Made by a program: the position numbers and the translations under genes. From an uncultured Collinsella sp. (GTDB lineage: Bacteria > Actinomycetota > Coriobacteriia > Coriobacteriales > Coriobacteriaceae), in the NCBI GenBank assembly GCA_900555745.1, contig USMH01000070.1:1-5780 (forward strand): a stretch of 5,780 nucleotides of DNA, given 5' to 3'. The notes below the pieces were generated by a model, which worked only from the letters and a program-made list of their open reading frames with translations, had not been told where the DNA came from and searched no databases. Positions within the stretch are counted from its first letter, which is position 1. Every line of letters begins with the position of its first letter. Below are positions 1-4,459 of this stretch, in pieces.

Positions 1-224
1 GTATCGTCAGGGATAAAGGGAATGCGGTAGTCGACAGCCTCGACCACCTTGGCAATGAGGTGCCCGGCGCGGTCGCGGTCGTGCACGATGAGCGGTGCGG
101 GGTTGCGGGTGAATTGTTCCATCAGACGCTCTACGGCGGCACCGTCGGTGAGCGGGATATTGTCGCGGCGCAAGGCCTCAAGAACGAGGCGATGGCAATC
201 CTCTTGAATGGGATCGAATGCCAT
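1..224 (-). CDS. Unrecognised protein, N-terminal 74 codons only (gene runs off the left edge)
   Basis: The minus strand opens with ATG (complement of 222-224), preceded at a 4-base spacing by a perfect AAAGGAGG ribosome binding site (complement of 229-236). The frame stays open for 74 full codons to the window edge. The peptide starts MAFDPIQEDCHRLVLEALRR and continues through a segment with LTDGAAVERLMEQF to LIVHDRDRAGHLIAKVVEAV and a DYRIPFIPDD end. It is soluble and charged, with no signal peptide or membrane segment in the visible part; residues 5-37 look helical. I do not recognise a family and assign no function. It is transcribed divergently from the dehydrogenase gene at 725, with 500 bases between the start codons. 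The ribosome binding site and codon use make it a convincing gene. Confidence 0.8.
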   Translation of the reverse strand, partial: MAFDPIQEDCHRLVLEALRRDNIPLTDGAAVERLMEQFTRNPAPLIVHDRDRAGHLIAKVVEAVDYRIPFIPDD

Positions 225-228
225 GGGG

Positions 229-236
229 CCTCCTTT
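229..236 (-). promoter_or_regulatory. Ribosome binding site of the minus-strand gene
   Basis: Read on the minus strand this is AAAGGAGG, four bases (CCCC) before the ATG whose complement is 222-224. It is the main evidence that the gene is on the minus strand here and not on the plus strand, where an overlapping open frame exists. Confidence 0.8.
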
Positions 237-261
237 GCTGCGGTTAGGGTTCAAATGTTTC

Positions 262-267
262 TATATA
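262..267 (-). promoter_or_regulatory. Candidate -10 box for the minus-strand gene
   Basis: On the minus strand the sequence reads CCTTATATAGAAAC, giving a TATATA -10-like hexamer about 37 bases before the start codon and implying a leader of about 30 bases. No good -35 hexamer lies 16-18 bases upstream (CACATG or CCACAT), so the assignment rests on the -10 and its position only. Confidence 0.3.
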
Positions 268-300
268 AGGTTCTAGTTTACCCGCATGTGGCACACCGGG

Positions 301-392
301 GGTGCCGCACTTGGACTTGCACCTTTGCACCACGAAGACGGATGTCGCACAAATGTCGGCACCTTGGACGACCGAGTGGTATCACGGTGCCG
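301..392. repeat. GGTGCCG / CGGCACC inverted repeat set
   Basis: GGTGCCG occurs at 301-307 and 386-392, and its exact complement CGGCACC at 357-363. The middle copy can pair with either flanking copy: with the right copy it makes a 7-bp stem over a 22-base loop, with the left a 7-bp stem over 49 bases. TTGGAC follows near the left copy (311-316) and the middle copy (364-369). The two pairings exclude each other. No known RNA class is recognised. Confidence 0.4.
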
Positions 393-443
393 CAAACGGT
401 CGATTTTTGGCGGCGAACGGTGCATATTTTGGAGGGGCACGGT
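384..443 (+). repeat. Imperfect ACGGT direct repeats, about 21-22 bp apart
   Basis: ACGGT starts at 384, 396, 417 and 439; the last three are spaced 21 and 22 bases, about two helical turns. Two of the units continue into a T-rich run ending in TTTTGG (403-409 and 427-432). A further ACGGT lies at 578-582, directly at the candidate -10 box. This could be a binding array for a regulator or a degenerate repeat; the sequence alone does not decide. Confidence 0.45.
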
Positions 444-473
444 CCTGCCCGGGATATGTAGTCAACCTTGATA

Positions 474-481
474 AAACGTTT
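474..481. promoter_or_regulatory. AAACGTTT palindrome, copy 1 (possible operator)
   Basis: A perfect 8-bp palindrome with a central CG, preceded by GATA and followed by GCCC. AAACGTTT matches the core of many LacI/PurR-family operators (AANCGNTT), but the flanks here are not symmetric, so regulator identity is not claimed. Confidence 0.35.
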
Positions 482-530
482 GCCCAGCTTGGGAGTATGA
501 ATGCCGCACAAGGGTCTTCAGGGATAGAAA

Positions 531-538
531 AAACGTTT
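531..538. promoter_or_regulatory. AAACGTTT palindrome, copy 2 (possible operator)
   Basis: An identical 8-bp palindrome 57 bases downstream of copy 1, in the context GATAGAAAAAACGTTTCATC. It lies about 45 bases upstream of the candidate -10 box of the alcohol dehydrogenase gene, a position suited to regulator binding. ACGTTT recurs a third time at 609-614 inside the first leader hairpin. Confidence 0.35.
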
Positions 539-581
539 CATCATTGGCGGCTTTAGGTGAATAACTGACCAACCAGAACGG

Positions 582-587
582 TAAAAT
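582..587 (+). promoter_or_regulatory. Candidate -10 box of the alcohol dehydrogenase gene
   Basis: TAAAAT matches five of six consensus positions and lies in the most AT-rich part of the intergenic region. A start near 594 would give a leader of about 130 bases. The expected -35 position (559-564, GAATAA) is poor, so an activator-dependent promoter is possible. A start closer to the gene is not excluded. Confidence 0.35.
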
Positions 588-593
588 AGTGTT

Positions 594-619
594 TGTCTGA
601 GCGTTGAGACGTTTAGACA
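594..619 (+). promoter_or_regulatory. Leader hairpin 1 / imperfect operator-like dyad
   Basis: TGTCTGAGCGT (594-604) faces ACGTTTAGACA (609-619) across a TGAG loop. As DNA, 9 of 11 positions are symmetric. As RNA, the two mismatches become G-U pairs, giving an 11-bp stem with a tetraloop. It lies just downstream of the TAAAAT box, so it could be an operator over the start site or the first element of the transcript. No T-run follows, so it is not an intrinsic terminator. Confidence 0.5.
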
Positions 620-621
620 TC

Positions 622-647
622 GCGCATTGTCATCGCCGGCAACGCGC
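622..647 (+). promoter_or_regulatory. Leader hairpin 2
   Basis: GCGCATTG (622-629) pairs with CAACGCGC (640-647): four GC pairs, one A-C mismatch, then three pairs, with a possible G-U and C-G extension inward around an ATCGCC loop. It sits two bases after hairpin 1. It is weaker than the other two and no T-run follows. Confidence 0.35.
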
Positions 648-657
648 AAACCGGTCC

Positions 658-684
658 TAACGGAGCCAATTGGGTGCTCCGTTA
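658..684 (+). promoter_or_regulatory. Leader hairpin 3 (perfect 9-bp inverted repeat)
   Basis: TAACGGAGC (658-666) and GCTCCGTTA (676-684) are exact complements around the nine-base loop CAATTGGGT. It ends 28 bases before the ribosome binding site. It is followed by TATACGCAAG and not a T-run, so it is not a terminator. Its left arm overlaps TCCTAA (655-660), which is exactly complementary to TTAGGA (711-716) in the ribosome binding site, so two mutually exclusive pairings can be drawn. Confidence 0.6.
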
Positions 685-712
685 TATACGCAAGTCTAAG
701 AGGGGCTTGTTT

Positions 713-718
713 AGGAGG
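713..718 (+). promoter_or_regulatory. Ribosome binding site that fixes the alcohol dehydrogenase start
   Basis: A perfect AGGAGG six bases before ATG 725. It decides for ATG 725 over an in-frame GTG at 674, which has no ribosome binding site, lies in the loop of hairpin 3 and would add 17 residues not expected in the family. Confidence 0.9.
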
Positions 719-724
719 CACAGT

Positions 725-1948
725 ATGGGACGTTTTACCAATCCTCGCGATCTGTACTTTGGTGAGGGCGCTCGCCACGAGGTGAAGAACCTCAAGGGTA
801 AGAAGGCCATCATCGTTTCTGGCGGCAGCTCTATGCGCCGCGGCGGGTTCCTGCAGGACGTTGAGGCCGACCTCAAAGAGGCCGGCATGGAGGTCAAGCT
901 GTTCGAGGGCGTCGAGTCCGATCCCTCCATCGAGACCGTCATGAAGGGCGCAGCCGCTATGCGCGACTTCGAGCCCGACTGGATCGTTGCTATCGGCGGC
1001 GGTTCGCCCATCGATGCTGCTAAGGCCATGTGGGTCTTCTACGAGTATCCCGAGGAGTCCTTCGACAACATTATCCAGCCGTTCAGCTTCCCCGAGCTGC
1101 GTCAGAAGGCTCACTTCTGCGCCATTTCCTCTACCTCCGGCACTGCTACCGAGGTCACCGCATTCTCCGTCATCACGGATTACGAAAAGGGCATCAAGTA
1201 CCCGCTGGCCGACTTCAACATCACCCCTGATGTCGCCATCGTCGACCCCGAGCTCACCTACACCATGCCCGCCAAGCTGTGCGCTCACACCGGCATGGAT
1301 GCTCTGACCCACTGCATGGAGGCCTACGTTTCCACCTGCGCCTCTATGTTCACCGACGCCAACGCTCTGCACGGCATCCGCGAGATCGTCGAGTGGCTGC
1401 CCAAGTCCTATGCTGGCGACCATGAGGCCCGTCAGCACATGCACGAGGCTCAGTGCATCGCCGGTATCGCCTTCTCCTCGGGCCTGCTCGGCATCGTTCA
1501 CTCCATGGCTCACAAGACCGGTGCTGCCTTCGAGAACGGCCACATCATCCACGGTGCTGCTAACGCCATGTACCTGGGCAAGGTCATCCAGTGGAACTCC
1601 AAGGACCCGCGTGCTGCCGAGCGTTACGCTTACGTGGCCAAGGAGATCCTGCACCTTCCCGGCGAGACCAACGAGGAGCTCATCGCTGCGCTCGTCCAGA
1701 AGATCCGCGACCTCAACGACCAGCTCAACATTCCGCAGTCCATCAAGGATTACGCGAATGGTGGCGTGAAGGTCGACGCCGAGAACCCGCAGATGGTTTC
1801 CGAGGAGGAGTTCCTCGCCAAGCTGCCCGAGATCGCCGCGAACGCCGAGCAGGACGCCTGCACGCCCGAGAACCCGCGCGAGACCAAGGCTGCCGACTTC
1901 GAGAAGATCCTCAAGGCCTGCTACTACGACACCGACATCGATTTCTAA
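725..1948 (+). CDS. Iron-dependent (group III) alcohol dehydrogenase, butanol-dehydrogenase-like
   Basis: This 407-residue cytosolic enzyme is predicted to interconvert aldehydes and primary alcohols with NAD(P)H, regenerating oxidised cofactor in fermentation. Visible signatures are the nucleotide-binding GGGS at 91-94 (AIGGGSPIDAAKAMW), SSTSGTATEVTAFSVITDY at 135-153, and metal ligands inferred by alignment to FucO: Asp192 and His196 (GMDALTHCMEAY), His259 (VHSMAH) and His276 (IIHGAANAMYL). The start MGRFTNPRDLYFGEG and the stretch from EPDWIVAIGGGSP closely resemble clostridial NADPH-dependent butanol dehydrogenase as I recall it. The VSGGSSMRR strand end, lacking the Asp of NAD-type FucO, also suggests NADP(H). 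The protein is slightly longer than the usual 380-390 residues, with an acidic C-terminal part after 345. Codons are strongly biased (AAG, GAG, CTC), suggesting high expression. It has its own terminator. The family is secure; the substrate is not. Confidence 0.95.
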   Translation: MGRFTNPRDLYFGEGARHEVKNLKGKKAIIVSGGSSMRRGGFLQDVEADLKEAGMEVKLFEGVESDPSIETVMKGAAAMRDFEPDWIVAIGGGSPIDAAKAMWVFYEYPEESFDNIIQPFSFPELRQKAHFCAISSTSGTATEVTAFSVITDYEKGIKYPLADFNITPDVAIVDPELTYTMPAKLCAHTGMDALTHCMEAYVSTCASMFTDANALHGIREIVEWLPKSYAGDHEARQHMHEAQCIAGIAFSSGLLGIVHSMAHKTGAAFENGHIIHGAANAMYLGKVIQWNSKDPRAAERYAYVAKEILHLPGETNEELIAALVQKIRDLNDQLNIPQSIKDYANGGVKVDAENPQMVSEEEFLAKLPEIAANAEQDACTPENPRETKAADFEKILKACYYDTDIDF

Positions 1949-1969
1949 TCGACTCTTGTTATCGTAACG

Positions 1970-2010
1970 AGGGGCTCCGCACGTATCCGTACGGAGCCCC
2001 TTTCTTTTTT
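1970..2010 (+). terminator. Intrinsic terminator after the alcohol dehydrogenase, abutting gldA
   Basis: AGGGGCTCCG (1970-1979) pairs perfectly with CGGAGCCCCT (1992-2001). After one C-A mismatch an inner ACG/CGT stem closes on a TATC loop. The T-rich tail TTTCTTTTTT (2001-2010) follows at once. It begins 22 bases after the upstream stop codon and ends 16 bases before the gldA start codon. Confidence 0.9.
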
Positions 2011-2026
2011 AGAGAATGGGATAGTT

Positions 2027-3127
2027 ATGGCTGCAATCTTCAATAGCCCCAGCAAGTACATCCAGGGTCCGGACGAGCTCGCCAAGCTCGGCTCCTATGT
2101 CGAGCCGCTCGGCGCTAAGGCCCTCGTCATCGTGACGCCTTCGGGCAAGAAGCGCGTTGGTGCCAAGATCGAGGGCGGCTTTGCCGAGGCCAAGGCCGAG
2201 CTGCTGTTTGAGGACTTTAACGGCGAGTGCTCCAAGGGCGAGGTCGATCGCCTGGTTGCGCTCGCCCGTGACAACGGTTGCGACATCATCGTCGGCGTCG
2301 GTGGCGGCAAGATCCTCGACACCGCGAAGGCCGTCGCCTATTACCTGGAGTCCCCGGTTATCATTTGTCCCACCATCGCCTCGACCGACGCCCCGTGTTC
2401 GGCGCTTTCGGTGCTCTATACCGATGACGGCCAGTTCGACAAGTACCTCTTCCTTAAGGCAAACCCCAACATTGTCCTGATGGATACGACGGTTATCGCG
2501 GCGAGCCCGGTGCGCCTGACGGTTTCCGGTATGGGCGATGCGCTCGCAACCTACTTTGAGGCCCAGGCGACGCACGATGCCGACGGTGGCACTTGCGCCG
2601 GCGGCAAGGGCGGTATGGCTGGTCTGGCGCTCGCCAAGCTCTGCTACGAGACGCTTATGGCCGATGGCGTGAAGGCCAAGGTCGCGCTGGAGAAGGGTGC
2701 GCTCACGCCTGCCGTCGAGCATATCATCGAGGCCAATACGCTGCTTTCGGGCATTGGCTTTGAGAGCTCGGGCCTTGCTGCTGCTCATGCCATCCACAAT
2801 GGCCTGACGATGCTGCCCGAGTGCCACGGCATGTATCACGGCGAGAAGGTCGCCTTTGGCACCATCGTCCAGCTGGTACTCGAGGATGCCCCGACCGAGA
2901 AGCTCGAGGAAGTCTTGGGCTTCTGCATTGAGCTGGGCCTACCGGTCACGATGAAGGAACTTGGCGTTGCCGAGCTTACGCGCGAGCAGGCCATGATTGT
3001 TGCCGAGGCCGCCTGCGCGCCCGATGACACCATGTGCAACATGCCGTTTGAGGTGACGCCCGAGATGGTCGCAAACGCCATCCTGGGTGCCGACGCGCTG
3101 GGCCACTACTATCTCATGGATGAGTAA
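2027..3127 (+). CDS. gldA: Glycerol dehydrogenase (zinc-dependent, NAD+)
   Basis: This 366-residue cytosolic enzyme interconverts glycerol and dihydroxyacetone with NAD(H), and related enzymes also reduce acetol and similar hydroxyketones. Length and numbering match E. coli GldA: the cofactor loop GGGK at 92-95, substrate-pocket Asp121 in ASTDAPCSALSV, and zinc ligands Asp171 (GMGDALATYFEA), His254 (AAAHAIHNG) and His271 (MYHGEKVAFG). The N-terminal SPSKYIQGPDEL and the C-terminal NMP segment (AACAPDDTMCNMPFEVTPE) are also typical. ATG 2027 gives exactly the family N-terminus. The ribosome binding site is weak (AGAGAATGGGA upstream), and a strong terminator ends 16 bases before the start, so translation or transcription may be limited or conditional. 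Its own terminator follows 12 bases after the stop codon. No glycerol uptake or dihydroxyacetone kinase gene is in view, so the physiological direction is open. Confidence 0.95.
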   Translation: MAAIFNSPSKYIQGPDELAKLGSYVEPLGAKALVIVTPSGKKRVGAKIEGGFAEAKAELLFEDFNGECSKGEVDRLVALARDNGCDIIVGVGGGKILDTAKAVAYYLESPVIICPTIASTDAPCSALSVLYTDDGQFDKYLFLKANPNIVLMDTTVIAASPVRLTVSGMGDALATYFEAQATHDADGGTCAGGKGGMAGLALAKLCYETLMADGVKAKVALEKGALTPAVEHIIEANTLLSGIGFESSGLAAAHAIHNGLTMLPECHGMYHGEKVAFGTIVQLVLEDAPTEKLEEVLGFCIELGLPVTMKELGVAELTREQAMIVAEAACAPDDTMCNMPFEVTPEMVANAILGADALGHYYLMDE

Positions 3128-3139
3128 ATCAAGCTAAGG

Positions 3140-3175
3140 AAGGGGCAAAGCCGGCAGACGGCTTTGCCCCTTTTT
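3140..3175 (+). terminator. Intrinsic terminator after gldA
   Basis: GGGGCAAAGCCG (3142-3153) and CGGCTTTGCCCC (3159-3170) form a perfect 12-bp stem over a GCAGA loop, extended to 14 bp by AA/TT, with a TTTTT tail at 3171-3175. It starts 12 bases after the gldA stop codon. Confidence 0.93.
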
Positions 3176-3179
3176 GCTA

Positions 3180-3210
3180 TGGTGCAAAGGGGTCAGGTTG
3201 CTTTGCACCA
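3180..3210. repeat. Palindromic element with GGGGTCAGGTTG loop, REP-like
   Basis: TGGTGCAAAG (3180-3189) and CTTTGCACCA (3201-3210) form a perfect 10-bp stem around GGGTCAGGTTG (3190-3200). It lies only four bases after the T-run of the gldA terminator and has no T-run of its own. Hairpins with a GGGGTCAGG or GGGGACGG motif at the loop are, as I recall, dispersed in Coriobacteriia and Firmicutes genomes and associated with Y1_Tnp (REP-associated) transposases. No such gene is in this window and the link was not checked. Confidence 0.55.
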
Positions 3211-3240
3211 ATTGTTGTTGATGAAAGGGCGGATTCTCGT

Positions 3241-4308
3241 ATGGCGCTTCCCATGGTTTATGGCGGTCCCGGACGATATGTTCAGGGGCCGGGTGAGCTC
3301 TCGCGTCAGGGCAGGTATTTGTCATGGTTGGGCTGCGCTGCCTATGTCTTGTTTGACCAGGGCACCGAGGATCGGCTGTGCAGGCAGATCGTCGATGGAT
3401 TTCTGGATGAAGATCTAAGCGAGCCGTTCTTTAAGATTTACAACGGTCCGTGTACGGAAGATGCCGTTGTCGAAATGGCCAAGGAAGCCCGGGCCGAGTA
3501 TTGCGACATGGTGGTGGGCATTGGCGGCGGCAAGATGCTCGATATCGCCAAGGCCGTTGCGTTTTATGCCGAGTTGCCGTTGTGCGTATGTCCCACGGCG
3601 GCGTCGATGGACGGTCCGTGCAGCGCGATTTCGGTGCTGTATCACGAGGATGGGTCGTTCGACCGCTACCTGATGCTCGAGAAGAATCCAGACTTGGTCG
3701 TGGTCGATACCAACGTGGTCGCGGCGGCCCCGCTGCGTATGACGGTCGCTGGTATGGGCGATGCGCTGGCAACGTATTTCGAGGCGCGTTCGTGCGCCGC
3801 GGCGCACGGCGCCAACGAGCACGGTGGCGCGCCGGGACACTTGGCCTTGGTTGCGGCTCGTGCCTGCTATGACACACTCATGGAGTGCGGCGTCGCTGCC
3901 AAGCGCGATCTCAAAAAGGGCCGTACATCGCCAGCGGTTGAGCGCCTGATCGAGTGCAATATTCTGCTCTCGGGTGTTGGCTTTGAGAGTGGTGGCCTAG
4001 CGCTTGCCCATGCCATAGCCAACGGCCTGACGATTCTGCCCGAGTGCAAGGCCATGCATGGTGAGGCCGTGGCATTTGGCCTGGCGGTGCAGCTGCGCCT
4101 GGAGCGTGCGCCCGAGCTTAATCAGGTGCTCGAGTTTTGCCAGCGCGTCGGTCTGCCGACGACGCTCGAGGGGCTGGGCCTTGGCGAGATTTCCGATGCC
4201 GACCTGATGAGCGTTGCAGATGCGGCCTTTAGAAACGAACGCAATATGGCTAACGAACAGGCCAAGGTGACCAGACAAAAGCTCGTGCAGCTCATGCGCG
4301 AGGCATAG
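3241..4308 (+). CDS. Divergent glycerol dehydrogenase-like paralogue
   Basis: This 355-residue member of the glycerol dehydrogenase family is a cytosolic NAD(P)-dependent polyol or hydroxyketone oxidoreductase of unknown substrate. It keeps the cofactor loop GGGK at 95-98 (VVGIGGGKMLDIAKAVAFY), the pocket Asp124 (ASMDGPCSAISV, Met for the usual Thr) and all three zinc ligands: Asp174 (GMGDALATYFEA), His257 (LALAHAIANG) and His273 (KAMHGEAVAFG). It differs from its neighbour in a poorly conserved stretch at 25-75, Ala260 for the usual second histidine of AHAIHNG, one residue fewer before His273, Ala for Lys after HGE, and a shortened C-terminus (NMANEQAKVTRQKLVQLMREA) lacking the NMP segment. 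ATG 3241 follows GAAAGGGCGG at 8 bases. Codon use is less biased than in the alcohol dehydrogenase. It is likely active but altered in specificity. No terminator is seen after it. Confidence 0.88.
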   Translation: MALPMVYGGPGRYVQGPGELSRQGRYLSWLGCAAYVLFDQGTEDRLCRQIVDGFLDEDLSEPFFKIYNGPCTEDAVVEMAKEARAEYCDMVVGIGGGKMLDIAKAVAFYAELPLCVCPTAASMDGPCSAISVLYHEDGSFDRYLMLEKNPDLVVVDTNVVAAAPLRMTVAGMGDALATYFEARSCAAAHGANEHGGAPGHLALVAARACYDTLMECGVAAKRDLKKGRTSPAVERLIECNILLSGVGFESGGLALAHAIANGLTILPECKAMHGEAVAFGLAVQLRLERAPELNQVLEFCQRVGLPTTLEGLGLGEISDADLMSVADAAFRNERNMANEQAKVTRQKLVQLMREA

Positions 4309-4361
4309 CTAGGCGCTTGATCGATCTTGTGCAATCGAGGCGACGATAGGCCATAGACTAT

Positions 4362-4422
4362 TTGCCTCAAAGGTGCGCCGCGTGTAATTTGCCCGAGGCG
4401 TGGGCCGATAGCGTATCATTAT
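4362..4422 (+). promoter_or_regulatory. Candidate promoter region for the iron-sulfur protein gene
   Basis: The 151 bases between the genes hold no strong terminator but are relatively AT-rich near the end. Two weak promoter readings exist: TTGCCT (4362-4367) with TAATTT (4385-4390) at a 17-base spacing, and TTGCCC (4389-4394) with TATCAT (4414-4419) at 19 bases. Neither is close to consensus. The gene may instead be cotranscribed with the GldA paralogue. Confidence 0.25.
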
Positions 4423-4459
4423 CTCTTGCTTGTTTGCACTGCTCAGGGAGGGGCCGCGC

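Larger units (their letters stand above)
225..724. other. Divergent intergenic region with repeats, palindromes and a structured leader
   Basis: This 500-base stretch separates two start codons facing away from each other. I find no convincing gene in it: the short open frames on both strands lack ribosome binding sites and family features. It holds the minus-strand promoter side (225-290), a segment rich in GGTGCCG/CGGCACC words (301-307, 357-363, 386-392) that can pair as 7-bp stems, an array of ACGGT words (384-443), two AAACGTTT palindromes (474-481, 531-538), a TAAAAT -10-like box (582-587) and three hairpins (594-684) before the ribosome binding site at 713. Such length and repeat content in a compact genome suggest a regulatory region or a decayed repeat. 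Confidence 0.7.

Noticed and set aside
60..461. Plus-strand open frame of 133 codons at the left side
   Set aside because: It overlaps the minus-strand gene that has a perfect ribosome binding site, has none itself, and runs into the intergenic repeats with an implausible Cys/His/Arg-rich composition.
524..541. cre-like catabolite repression site around the second AAACGTTT palindrome
   Set aside because: The outer TG and CA positions of the cre consensus are absent (AAAAAA on the left, TTTCAT shifted on the right).
278..556. Short open frames on both strands in the intergenic region (77, 61 and 84 codons)
   Set aside because: No ribosome binding sites, mutually overlapping, biased composition and no recognisable family.
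674..724. Upstream in-frame GTG start for the alcohol dehydrogenase
   Set aside because: It lies in the loop of hairpin 3 with no ribosome binding site, and AGGAGG is placed correctly for ATG 725, which gives the family N-terminus.
518..1654. Long minus-strand open frame (378 codons) opposite the alcohol dehydrogenase
   Set aside because: An antisense shadow caused by GC-rich third positions; the plus strand encodes a clear enzyme with catalytic residues.
1956..1970. TTGTTATCGTAACGA as a Rex-type (NADH-sensing) operator
   Set aside because: The Rex consensus is an 18-bp dyad with longer arms; this one is 15 bases with a three-base centre and two mismatches, and lies just before a terminator.
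660..1998. ACGGAGCC shared by leader hairpin 3 (660-667) and the terminator (1991-1998)
   Set aside because: An eight-base match between two GC-rich hairpins over 1.3 kb apart is easily chance, and each arm has a much better local partner.
2009..2839. Minus-strand open frame of 276 codons opposite gldA
   Set aside because: Shadow of gldA; low-complexity composition and no independent signals.
4309..4459. Terminator after the GldA paralogue
   Set aside because: Only weak stems such as GAGGC/GCCTC with a long loop and no T-run are present, so none is called.
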